Assembly: GCA_900551715.1 (NCBI GenBank)
Contig: URXG01000020.1
Coordinates: forward strand, 1-36,276
Direction: 5' to 3'
DNA length: 36,276 nucleotides
Origin: an uncultured Blautia sp.
GTDB lineage: Bacteria; Bacillota; Clostridia; Lachnospirales; Lachnospiraceae
The translations under genes and the position numbers were made by a program. Below, in pieces: positions 16,158 to 24,255 of this stretch. The notes under the pieces are model-generated. The model saw only the letters and a list, made by a program, of their open reading frames with translations, made no database searches and was not told the origin of the DNA. Numbering within the stretch: the first letter of the stretch is position 1; every line of letters begins with the position of its first letter.

Positions 16158-19004
16158 TCATTTATCATCGTCTGATTCAATGGCTGCTGTTTCGATAACG
16201 AACTTCACATTTCCGTCCATATCGTCTGTTTTGCCACTGAAGGAAGTATAAGTATTCTTGTCAGAGCAAAGTGCATCCAGACGATCCAGAACATCCTGAA
16301 GATCATCGTCTACAACTTCTTTGATCTTCTGGATTCCGTCCTCGTCAAATTCTTTTGTTCCGTCTGCCAGTTTCTTGGCTCCGTCTGCCAGATCACTGAT
16401 TCCGTCTTTTACCTGTTTGCTTCCGCTGGAAAGAGTACCTGCTCCGCTTACCAGCTGCTGTGTACCAGAAGCCAGCTGACCTGCTCCACTTCTCAGTGTA
16501 CTGCTGTTTGCAGAAAGTGTGCTTGCCCCGCTGGTAAGCTGACTTGTTGCACTTCCTACTTTGGAGGTTCCTGCTGAAACCTGCTTGCTTGCTTTGTCCA
16601 GATCGTTGGCACCTTTTTTCAGAGTCTTGCCACTCTTGGTAAGTTTATCTGCTCCACCGGTAAGGTCTTTGTTATAGGACTGAAGTTTGGTTGCTCCTTT
16701 GACCAGCTTATCGGATGATTTAGAAGCTTTTTTGTAGCCTGCATTCAACTGTTCTGATGCCTCTGTAAGTGTTGCTGCACCTTTTGTCAGTTTTTCCAGT
16801 TTTTCTTCACTTAAGAGTGATCCTACTTTTTTAGTCAGTGCAGTTACGCCTGTTTTGACTTCTTCTGCACCTGACACTACCGCATCGGCTGCTTTTTTGT
16901 CGGTGATTCCTGCAGCACCTTTGATCAGTGTATCGCTGTAACCGTCATCTACTTTGTCCAGATTCTCTGTCAGACCTTTGATCTGCTGCTTCAGAGTTGC
17001 ATAGGGATCAGAATCTCCTGCTGCATTGATATCATCCAGACCTTCTTGTACTTCTGCAAGACCAGATTTCAGCTGCTGCACTGCATCGCTTGCTGCTGCA
17101 TTTTCTGCACTCTGTGCACTGACTGCATCAGCTGCTGCCTGTACCTGTGCTGCCTGATCAGAAAGTCCTGATACGCTGCCTGCATGTGCCTCCAGGTTAC
17201 CTACACCACCCTGTGCGGTAGCCACACCACTGGAGATGGCTCCGATCGCGCTCTGTACTGCACTGTTGACTGCTGCTGCGGAAGCATCATCCATTCCTGA
17301 CGTATCGATTCCACTGAGGATATCGATTGCTGAGCTTGCCTGATCCAGACCACTGGAAATGGTAGATGCGTCTCCCTGAAGAGCATCTCCTGTTCCTGCT
17401 GCTGCACTGACTGCACTTGCTGCGGAAGAAATCTGACCAGCAACAGAACCATCGGTTCCTGCTGAAATAGAATCTGCTGCTGCCTGTGCTGTGGCAAGTC
17501 CGCTTGCTACTGCATCTGTACCTTCTGTGGATTCAGAAGAAGCACTTCCGTTCAGCGCTGCATTGATCTGATCCAGACCTGCACGAATCTGTTTGACATT
17601 TTTTGCGTAATCACTTGTATTGGAGGCAAATGTCTTGGCACTGGATGCCAGGGATGAAGCTCCATCGGCAAATTTTACAATTCCCTGTACCTGTGTGGGA
17701 AGTGCTGTCTGAAGATCCTTTGCATCAGATGCCAGCTGTGTCAGTTCTGTAGCTGCATCGGTAATTCCTACTGCACTCTTGGCAATTCCGTCAATCAGAT
17801 CACCAATTCCCTCAATATAGGCCTGAATCCCCTGACCAAGGTCGGTAGCACCTTCTACATAGGTCTTGACTCCACCTGCCAGTGTTGTAGTTCCCTCTAC
17901 ATATGATTTGGCACCTGCTGTCAGTGTATTTACACCTTTGTTATATTTGGTAAGCGCACTGCTCAGTGTATTTACACCAGATGCATACTGCTGCACACCG
18001 GAAGCAAGTGTATCTGCACCGGATGTATAGGAAGTGACTCCACTGTTTAAAGTAGCTGCACCACTGTTCAGTGTGGTAATACCACTTGACAATGTTCCTA
18101 CACCATCATCAAATTCTGTATATTTCTCTTTCAGAGTATCAGCACCGTCTGACAGTTCCTGAGAACCATCTACCAGTTTTGTTGCTGCGTCTGTAAGATC
18201 ATTAATGGAATCTTTCAGGTCGTCCAGTCCATCGATATCGTCTGTATCAATAGAATCCAGCATATCTGTAAGTGCAAATGTGAATGTAGAACTCATAGTA
18301 AAATCAGTCACATCTGCCTCCATAGTAAATCCTTCCGGAATATCCACATCTATGTCTTCATCAATGCTCTTCAGATCCAGGCTGTCTGCCAGTCCTGGAA
18401 GTCCGATACCAATGGCAATGTTTCTTTTGCCATCGGAAACCACTTTGCCATTATCAACGGTAACATTGGTAAAATTGTCAACAGGAAGGAGCATTGCTGT
18501 AGCCATAACAAATGGCGCGTACATATCCTCCGTTTTCTTACCTACTTTTGTTTTATTTTTGACATTATTAGTGTAATTTACTTCTATCTTAAGATGTCCG
18601 CTTTTGCCTGCCAGGTCATCCGGACTTACCTGAACTCCATCCAGATAATAGGTAATATTCATGGAAACCGGAAGTTCTTTATTGGATGTACCCTGATAAT
18701 AAATATCCTTGTCATCGGTGTTCCAGGTAAGTTTGTTTCCGTCCTGACTGAAGGTTTCGTCACCTTTTATGTTTTTGATATCTTTCAGGTCTGAGGTATC
18801 TGAAAGGTCACCTGCTGATGCGGAGTTCTTCAGCCAGTCAGATACGGTGATCTCTTCCGGAGTTCCGTCAGCTGCTGCATTTACATATACAGTCTCTTCT
18901 TTAGAGATATTGCTGTCAGCTGCCATTACAGGGGTTACTGCCATTACAGCTGCCATTCCGGCCGCCAGAGAAGCTGCCACTGCTTTTTTTCTGTTTCTGT
19001 TCAT
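16158..19004 (-). CDS. Secreted heptad-repeat (X3-Leu-X2-Gly) protein, YhgE/Pip-like, paired with the MMPL transporter
   Basis: A 948-aa exported protein. The signal peptide is at about residues 1-28 (cleavage near VMA-ADS). The N-terminal globular domain is at about 30-265. A long series of seven-residue repeats of the form xxxLxxG follows (e.g. TLNSGAATLNSGVTSYTSG). An Ala/Ser-rich helical middle is at about 450-640, and a second heptad block at about 740-880. A short C-terminal domain ends in GNVKFVIETAAI. Such heptads occur in YhgE/Pip-type proteins. Unlike many of these, no C-terminal membrane helices are present. The start at 19004 is chosen because AAAGGAG lies 9 nt upstream. The ATG at 19028 lacks one. 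It lies 65 nt after the RND transporter gene, so the two are probably co-transcribed under TetR control. Confidence 0.85.
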   Translation of the reverse strand: MNRNRKKAVAASLAAGMAAVMAVTPVMAADSNISKEETVYVNAAADGTPEEITVSDWLKNSASAGDLSDTSDLKDIKNIKGDETFSQDGNKLTWNTDDKDIYYQGTSNKELPVSMNITYYLDGVQVSPDDLAGKSGHLKIEVNYTNNVKNKTKVGKKTEDMYAPFVMATAMLLPVDNFTNVTVDNGKVVSDGKRNIAIGIGLPGLADSLDLKSIDEDIDVDIPEGFTMEADVTDFTMSSTFTFALTDMLDSIDTDDIDGLDDLKDSINDLTDAATKLVDGSQELSDGADTLKEKYTEFDDGVGTLSSGITTLNSGAATLNSGVTSYTSGADTLASGVQQYASGVNTLSSALTKYNKGVNTLTAGAKSYVEGTTTLAGGVKTYVEGATDLGQGIQAYIEGIGDLIDGIAKSAVGITDAATELTQLASDAKDLQTALPTQVQGIVKFADGASSLASSAKTFASNTSDYAKNVKQIRAGLDQINAALNGSASSESTEGTDAVASGLATAQAAADSISAGTDGSVAGQISSAASAVSAAAGTGDALQGDASTISSGLDQASSAIDILSGIDTSGMDDASAAAVNSAVQSAIGAISSGVATAQGGVGNLEAHAGSVSGLSDQAAQVQAAADAVSAQSAENAAASDAVQQLKSGLAEVQEGLDDINAAGDSDPYATLKQQIKGLTENLDKVDDGYSDTLIKGAAGITDKKAADAVVSGAEEVKTGVTALTKKVGSLLSEEKLEKLTKGAATLTEASEQLNAGYKKASKSSDKLVKGATKLQSYNKDLTGGADKLTKSGKTLKKGANDLDKASKQVSAGTSKVGSATSQLTSGASTLSANSSTLRSGAGQLASGTQQLVSGAGTLSSGSKQVKDGISDLADGAKKLADGTKEFDEDGIQKIKEVVDDDLQDVLDRLDALCSDKNTYTSFSGKTDDMDGNVKFVIETAAIESDDDK

Positions 19005-19069
19005 TTTGTACGACTCCTTTTCTGCCATTGGGCTTCATAAAAATATTATTGACTTTAACAGTATTTGTT

Positions 19070-21139
19070 TTATTTTTTGTCCGGTAAAAATCCTTTGGAA
19101 GTACGGACAATGATCGGATCAAAGATCATAAACATTGCAGGAAGAACCACCAATACAACAATTGTACTTACTACTGCACCTCGTGCCAACAATGTACAGA
19201 TGGAACCGATCATATCAACCTTGGAATACAGGGCAACACCAAAAGTTGCTGCGAAGAAACTGCATCCACTGATAATAATTGACTTCATGGAAAACTTATG
19301 TGCAATAGAAATAGAATCTTTCTTGCTCTTTCCAAGATGTCTCTGTTTCTGATAATTACTTGTCATCAGGATCGCATAGTCAACGGTTGCTCCCAGCTGG
19401 ATGGCACCGATTACGATACTTGCCACAAAGGGAAGGGTAACACCCTGATAATATGGAATTGCCATATTTACAAAAATTGCAAATTCAATAACTGCTACCA
19501 GAATAAACGGCAGGGAAATTGATTTGAATACCAGAAGGATGATCACGAAGATGGCTGCAATGGAAAGTATATTTACTCTCTGCAGGTCAATGTCTGTGGT
19601 ATCCTGAAGGTCTTTCATCAGTGGTGCTTCACCGATAACCATGGATTCTGGGCTGTATTCCTTAACGATCTTCTGGATCTCTGCAAGCTGTGCATTACAT
19701 TCGTCTGTTGCGGAAGAATATTTGGAGCAGATGAACTGGATCTCATAATCGTCAGATGCAAGCATACTCTTCAGATCAGAAGGAAGCATGGATTCCGGGA
19801 ATGTGGGGCCGATAAAGGAATTCAGGCCCAGTGCCCATTTGACACCGTCTACTTTGTCCATTTTATTCAGCATTTCTGTTTTCTGCTGACTGTCCAGACC
19901 CTCTTTCAGAAGTACCATATGTACGGTACTCATATTAAATTCGTCTTTCAGTTTTTCATTTGCAACATTACTTGGCAATGTTGCAGGAAGAGATTTATCA
20001 ATATTGTAATAAATCTGTGTATGGTTGTTACCATAAATTGCCGGGAACAGAAGCACCAGAAAAACAATTATCCATACTTTATAATGTTTTGTAATAAATT
20101 CAGATGCTCTGTCAAGACTTGGAATCAGAGCTTTATGTCTGGTCTTTTCGATTGCTTTGTCAAAGAGAAGGATCATAGCCGGAAGTATTGTTACACAACA
20201 GATGACTCCGATTACAACACCTTTCGCCATTACGATACCCATATCACGACCAAGTGCAAAGGTCATTACACAAAGTGCAAGGAAACCTGCAATAGTAGTT
20301 ACAGAACTGCCAGCTACGGATTTGAAGGTGTCTGCAATGGCATGAGCCATGGCTCTGTCTTTGTCTTCGTATTTCTTTTTGTATGCTTCAAAGGAGTTCA
20401 AAAGAAAAATGGAATAATCCATGGTAACCCCCAGCTGAAGCACTGCTGTCAGGGATTTTGTGATATAACAAACACTTCCCAAGAAAATATTGGATCCAAG
20501 GTTATAAAGAACCGCCAGACCTACACTTAAGAGGAACAGGATCGGAACTACCAGTGAATCCATGGAAAGACAGAGAACAAAGAAAGAAAGTACTGCCGCA
20601 ACTACTACATAGATCGGCATTTCTTCCAGTGCTACATTCTTGATATCGGTAACAACGCCTGACATACCACTGATATAGCATTCTTTGGAAGCTATTTTAC
20701 GCATCTCTGTTACAGCTTCCATTGCTGCATCAGAGGATGTGGTATTGTCGAAAAGGGCGATCATCATGGTGGCATTGCCTTTAAAAAATACATCTTTTAT
20801 CTTGGATGGGAGCATATCCACCGGAAAACTCAGGTCAGCCACACTGTCATACCAGAGTACATCTTCCACATGGTCGATATCCTCAAACTGAGCTTTCAGT
20901 GCTGCCACATCTTTCATGTCCATGTTCTCTACTACAACCATGGAAAAAGCACCCATTCCGAACTCATCCACCATAATATCCTGACCTTTTACTGTCTCCA
21001 GGGATTCCGGAAGATAACTCAGAATATCATAATTAACTCTTGTTGCTGCGATTCCCAATACTGACGGAACCAGAAGCACCAGACCGATCAGTACGATCAG
21101 TACTTTGTGCTTTGCAATCCATTTCCCTACCTTAATCAT
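19070..21139 (-). CDS. MMPL/RND-family transporter
   Basis: A 689-aa membrane protein with two copies of the RND unit. Each unit has one N-terminal helix, an extracytoplasmic domain of about 130-150 residues, and a bundle of five or so helices. The helix-end segments LGVTMDYSIFLLNSF and LGATVDYAILMTSNY, with the paired Asp residues that form the proton relay in MmpL/HpnN-type proteins, are seen at equivalent positions in both halves. Export of a lipid, peptide or drug is typical of the family; the substrate is unknown. The start at 21139 has AAGGAGG upstream. The promoter overlaps a TetR-type operator, and the partner is the secreted heptad-repeat protein. Confidence 0.93.
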   Translation of the reverse strand: MIKVGKWIAKHKVLIVLIGLVLLVPSVLGIAATRVNYDILSYLPESLETVKGQDIMVDEFGMGAFSMVVVENMDMKDVAALKAQFEDIDHVEDVLWYDSVADLSFPVDMLPSKIKDVFFKGNATMMIALFDNTTSSDAAMEAVTEMRKIASKECYISGMSGVVTDIKNVALEEMPIYVVVAAVLSFFVLCLSMDSLVVPILFLLSVGLAVLYNLGSNIFLGSVCYITKSLTAVLQLGVTMDYSIFLLNSFEAYKKKYEDKDRAMAHAIADTFKSVAGSSVTTIAGFLALCVMTFALGRDMGIVMAKGVVIGVICCVTILPAMILLFDKAIEKTRHKALIPSLDRASEFITKHYKVWIIVFLVLLFPAIYGNNHTQIYYNIDKSLPATLPSNVANEKLKDEFNMSTVHMVLLKEGLDSQQKTEMLNKMDKVDGVKWALGLNSFIGPTFPESMLPSDLKSMLASDDYEIQFICSKYSSATDECNAQLAEIQKIVKEYSPESMVIGEAPLMKDLQDTTDIDLQRVNILSIAAIFVIILLVFKSISLPFILVAVIEFAIFVNMAIPYYQGVTLPFVASIVIGAIQLGATVDYAILMTSNYQKQRHLGKSKKDSISIAHKFSMKSIIISGCSFFAATFGVALYSKVDMIGSICTLLARGAVVSTIVVLVVLPAMFMIFDPIIVRTSKGFLPDKK

Positions 21140-21214
21140 TACTGCCTCCTTAATTTTACTATTTAAGTAATCTTACTGGTTACCTTAACACTTATTGATT
21201 ATTTCTATCATTTA

Positions 21215-21227
21215 TGACTATCAGTCA
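21215..21227. promoter_or_regulatory. TetR-type operator, copy 1
   Basis: Palindrome TGACT-ATC-AGTCA. It lies downstream of the MMPL promoter -10 on the transporter side, where a bound repressor could block elongation. Confidence 0.7.
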
Positions 21228-21246
21228 TTTTTATCATCCGAATAGA

Positions 21247-21275
21247 GTTATATAATAAAAATGACTATTAGTCAA
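21247..21275 (-). promoter_or_regulatory. Promoter of the MMPL/heptad-repeat operon
   Basis: On the minus strand, -35 TTGACT (21270-21275), a 17-bp spacer and -10 TATAAC (21247-21252). The -35 overlaps operator copy 2. Confidence 0.7.
21262..21274. promoter_or_regulatory. TetR-type operator, copy 2
   Basis: Palindrome TGACT-ATT-AGTCA overlapping the -35 of the transporter promoter. Confidence 0.75.
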
Positions 21276-21289
21276 TATCCATTTTCAAC

Positions 21290-21318
21290 AAAATGTCCAA
21301 AAATGTTCAGGACATTTT
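21290..21318. repeat. Separate inverted repeat between the divergent promoters
   Basis: Arms AAAATGTCC and GGACATTTT form a perfect 9-bp inverted repeat with an 11-nt spacer, midway between operator copies 2 and 3. It does not match the TGACT operators. It could be another regulator site or a simple hairpin. Confidence 0.5.
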
Positions 21319-21325
21319 TGCAATA

Positions 21326-21353
21326 TTGACTTTCAGTCATTTTTGGCTATAAT
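21326..21353 (+). promoter_or_regulatory. Promoter of the tetR gene
   Basis: -35 TTGACT (21326-21331), a 16-bp spacer and -10 TATAAT (21348-21353). The -35 overlaps operator copy 3, implying autoregulation. Confidence 0.75.
21327..21339. promoter_or_regulatory. TetR-type operator, copy 3
   Basis: Palindrome TGACT-TTC-AGTCA overlapping the -35 and spacer of the tetR promoter. Confidence 0.75.
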
Positions 21354-21400
21354 AGTTGTTGACTGGTAATTTATCGTTTTTTGTAACCGGGAGGTTTCTG

Positions 21401-22006
21401 ATGGGAAAATTAGAGCTGAATAAAAAGAAAAAAGAAGACGCTCTTTATAATACTGCCTTTGAACTTTTTACCACCAAAGGGCCAAACAAAACCACAATTT
21501 CTGACATTGTAGAAAAAGCAGGCGTGGCCAAAGGAACCTTTTATCTGTATTTTAAAGACAAATACGATATCCGTAACAAGCTTGCCTCTCACAAAACTTC
21601 AGATCTTTTTTACGATGCCTATCAGGCTGTCCGTCAGAATCAGATAGAGGGATTTTCTGCGCAGCTGCATTTTATGATCGATCATATTCTGGATGCACTG
21701 GAAAAGGACTACCAGCTTCTGATCTTTGTTTCCAAAAATCTTTCCTGGGCTGTATTTCAGGCTGCACTGGAAGATGAGATGCCTGACACAGATGTAAAAT
21801 TTTATGATATGTACCTTCAGCTTCTGAAGGAAGACCATCAGGTATACGAACATCCGGATCTTCTGTTATTCTCTGTGATCGAACTTGCAAGTTCCACCTG
21901 TTATAACTGTATCCTTTATCAGCAGCCGGTTCCTTTGGCGGAATACAAGCCTTATCTTCACAAATCTATTGATGGAATACTAAGTAGTTATTTATCACAT
22001 TCTTAA
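21401..22006 (+). CDS. TetR/AcrR-family transcriptional regulator
   Basis: A 201-aa regulator. The N-terminal helix-turn-helix is at about residues 12-58 (ALYNTAFELFTTKGPNKTTISDIVEKAGVAKGTFYLYFKDKYDI), classical for TetR. The C-terminal ligand-binding region is all-helical and unlike any family I can name. The start at 21401 is preceded by GGGAGG at 6 nt; the frame extends to a TTG at 21356, which would overlap the promoter. It is transcribed divergently from the MMPL operon, and three near-identical palindromes lie between them. It most likely represses both itself and the transporter until an unknown ligand binds. Confidence 0.95.
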   Translation: MGKLELNKKKKEDALYNTAFELFTTKGPNKTTISDIVEKAGVAKGTFYLYFKDKYDIRNKLASHKTSDLFYDAYQAVRQNQIEGFSAQLHFMIDHILDALEKDYQLLIFVSKNLSWAVFQAALEDEMPDTDVKFYDMYLQLLKEDHQVYEHPDLLLFSVIELASSTCYNCILYQQPVPLAEYKPYLHKSIDGILSSYLSHS

Positions 22007-22014
22007 CTTCGCCC

Positions 22015-22057
22015 ATAACAAAAAGCAGCTGATCTTATGATCGCTGCTTTTTGTTAT
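22015..22057. terminator. Bidirectional terminator between tetR and the ABC operon
   Basis: A 15-bp perfect stem, ATAACAAAAAGCAGC with GCTGCTTTTTGTTAT, contains an inner GATC/GATC pairing. There is a T-run on each strand. It ends the rightward tetR transcript and the leftward ABC operon, whose last stop codon is at 22060. Confidence 0.92.
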
Positions 22058-22059
22058 AT

Positions 22060-23175
22060 TCAGATATTCCCATCCTGTGCTGTTTCCAGTTTACCAAGAT
22101 CGGATGCCTTTTTCAGCACTTCTGCAATTTTTTTATTTCCTGTTCCTATGGTTATTCCTGCATTGATAACCCTTTTACAGGATTCCACCAGTACCATAGC
22201 TTCTTTCAACGCCCGGTCACTGATCTCTTCAAAAGGTTTTTCTATAACTGCATGAACTGCCAGAAGTTTTGCAAGCTGGTAATCAATATCATTGGTATAA
22301 AGGATTCCGGCAGCAAAAGGAATGTTCTTTTTCTGCAAACTTCGAAAAACAGGAATTCCGGTTCCTCCGGAAGAGATTACCAGCACTTCCGGTTCACCCT
22401 CCGGCCGGGGAAGCTCCAGGCTGCCGAACACAGGATCAAAATATCCATTGTCGATTCCATAAAGCTCCCGGATGGTATCTTCTTTAAAAATCGTCTCCGG
22501 TTTTCCGTAGTGTGCAATATGGTCACCCTTTACACAGATAATCTTGTCTGCTATTTTTTCAGCCAGATCAATCTCATGAAGGGACATGATCACTGTGATC
22601 TTTTTTTTCTTTGCCATGTCTCTGAGAATAGACAGAAGTTCCAGCTTGTATCGTACATCCAGAAAGGAGGTTGGCTCGTCCAGAACAATGATCTCCGGTT
22701 CCTGACAGATTGCCCTTGCCAGAAGAACTCTCTGGCGCTGTCCGTCACTGATGGCATTAAAATCTCTGTCACCCAGTTCCTGGGCGTGAACTGCTTCCAT
22801 GGCTTCATCTACTTTCTGTTCATCCTCTCTGCTGAGGATTCCCAGCTTGCCGGTATAAGGATAACGTCCTGTAGCCACAATATCATGACAGGTCATGAGC
22901 TCCGGCTTCATCCGTTCTGTAAGAACCACAGCCATCTTCGTAGACAGATCACGAAAGGACAGTTTGGTAAGATTCTGTTCCGCAATAGAAACATTTCCGG
23001 AAATGATCTTTAACTGGCGGGTAATACTTTTCAGGATGGTGGATTTGCCGGCACCGTTAGGTCCGATCAATGCCACGATCTCTCCTTTTTCAATTCCGAT
23101 ACAGATATCATGGATCAGGGCTTTTCCGTTGTAGCCTACTGCCAGATTATCCATACTTATATATTGCTCTGCCAT
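22060..23175 (-). CDS. ABC transporter ATPase, FecE/BtuD type, with extra C-terminal domain
   Basis: A 371-aa cytoplasmic ATPase of a FecCD-type importer. Walker A is GPNGAGKST (near residue 40). The signature is SDGQRQR, Walker B is IIVLDEPTS with the D-loop FLD, and the switch His is in SLHEID. The ATPase domain ends near residue 255. About 115 more residues follow (LPRPEGEPEVLVISSGGTG.. and ..AVIEKPFEEISDRALKEAM..) that look like a small Rossmann-type domain not found in BtuD or FecE. The ATG at 23175 lies 1 nt after the permease stop, indicating tight coupling. It is the last gene of the riboswitch-controlled operon, so corrinoid import is the likely role. Confidence 0.93.
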   Translation of the reverse strand: MAEQYISMDNLAVGYNGKALIHDICIGIEKGEIVALIGPNGAGKSTILKSITRQLKIISGNVSIAEQNLTKLSFRDLSTKMAVVLTERMKPELMTCHDIVATGRYPYTGKLGILSREDEQKVDEAMEAVHAQELGDRDFNAISDGQRQRVLLARAICQEPEIIVLDEPTSFLDVRYKLELLSILRDMAKKKKITVIMSLHEIDLAEKIADKIICVKGDHIAHYGKPETIFKEDTIRELYGIDNGYFDPVFGSLELPRPEGEPEVLVISSGGTGIPVFRSLQKKNIPFAAGILYTNDIDYQLAKLLAVHAVIEKPFEEISDRALKEAMVLVESCKRVINAGITIGTGNKKIAEVLKKASDLGKLETAQDGNI

Positions 23176-23176
23176 A

Positions 23177-24241
23177 TCACTGTTTTCCTTTCTGGCGTTT
23201 TAACATCATTCCAATAACTACCGGTGCGCCGAAAATTGAGGTTACGGTACTGATATTCAGCTCCAGTGGTGCAAAAGCTGTACGTGCGATCAGATCGCTG
23301 AGCATACAGAATACAGCTCCCCCCAGAAAAGTTCCAGGTACAACCACCAGTGGTCTGGACGTATTCAGTGCCTGTTTTACCAGATGGGGAACTGCTATTC
23401 CCACAAAAGAAATAGGTCCTGCGAAGGCAGTTACTGTTGCAGAAAGAACGCTGGACAGAAGAATCAGTGTCACCCGGAATATTTTTATATTGACACCCAT
23501 ACTCTGTGCATAGGCTTCTCCCAGCTGATAGGCTCCGATAGGCTTGGAAAGCATAAAAGTCAGTGCAACAGCAATTACAATGATCAAAGCTGCGATTTTT
23601 ACATTGCTCCAGCTCATACCGGAAAAACTTCCCTGTGACCATCCATGAAGGTTTACAATATCTGAATCCTCTGCAAAAGTGACCATAAAGTCAGTAATGG
23701 CAGAACAGATATAACCGATCATGGTTCCGGCGATCAGAAGGGTCGCCATATGTTTGATTTTTCTGGACACCAGAAGGATAAACCCTGTGGCAATAAGAGA
23801 TCCTGCAAAGGCTGCAATAATCAGTGTATAAGAAGATACTTTTCCCCATTTTTCCAGGAAATAGATCATTGCCAGGGCTACCACCATCTTTGCTCCTGAT
23901 GAGATACCCAGAAGATAAGGACCTGCAATAGGGTTCTCAAAGAAGGTCTGCAGCAGGAATCCGGAAAGAGAAAGTGCTCCTCCCAGAATCGCTGCCATCA
24001 GAATACGCGGCATTCGGATTTTCCAGATAATATTGTATTCTGTGTCTGCCCCTTCCCTGAGAAAAATAATCTTCAGAATACGCGATACCGAAATATTGGT
24101 GGTACCTGTGTTGATATTTAAGATCAGAATTGCAAAAAGTGCTGCTGCCAGTACTGCAAATACTGCCGCATAACGTGAACGCCGTCGGAAATTCTCCATA
24201 TGGAAGGTTCCGGTGCTTTCACCTGTCTGTAATTTACTCAT
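23177..24241 (-). CDS. FecCD/BtuC-type ABC permease
   Basis: A 354-aa polytopic permease with about ten helices. Family signatures are RMPRILMAAILGGALSLSG, NPIAGPYLLGISSGA and AFAGPISFVGIAVPHLVK. The coupling-helix region GFVGLAVPHIVR of BtuC corresponds to the last of these. The family imports cobalamin, haem and siderophores. The start at 24241 has AGGAG upstream and lies 14 nt after the binding-protein stop. The TTG at 24259 is an unsupported alternative. The operon begins with a cobalamin riboswitch, which favours corrinoid as the substrate. Confidence 0.95.
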   Translation of the reverse strand: MSKLQTGESTGTFHMENFRRRSRYAAVFAVLAAALFAILILNINTGTTNISVSRILKIIFLREGADTEYNIIWKIRMPRILMAAILGGALSLSGFLLQTFFENPIAGPYLLGISSGAKMVVALAMIYFLEKWGKVSSYTLIIAAFAGSLIATGFILLVSRKIKHMATLLIAGTMIGYICSAITDFMVTFAEDSDIVNLHGWSQGSFSGMSWSNVKIAALIIVIAVALTFMLSKPIGAYQLGEAYAQSMGVNIKIFRVTLILLSSVLSATVTAFAGPISFVGIAVPHLVKQALNTSRPLVVVPGTFLGGAVFCMLSDLIARTAFAPLELNISTVTSIFGAPVVIGMMLKRQKGKQ

Positions 24242-24255
24242 AGCTGCTCCTGTAA

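Noticed and set aside
16400..18150. Repetitive DNA resembling an array in the heptad-repeat gene
   Set aside because: The repetition is imperfect, in frame and at 21-nt periodicity, explained by the xxxLxxG protein repeats. There are no conserved direct repeats with unique spacers, so it is not CRISPR.
19005..19028. Upstream ATG at 19028 as start of the heptad-repeat protein
   Set aside because: It has no ribosome site. The AAAGGAG correctly spaced for the ATG at 19004 lies within this extension.
22051..23013. 320-codon frame on the plus strand
   Set aside because: It lies antisense to the ABC ATPase, whose motifs are complete. It has no ribosome site and no recognisable protein features.
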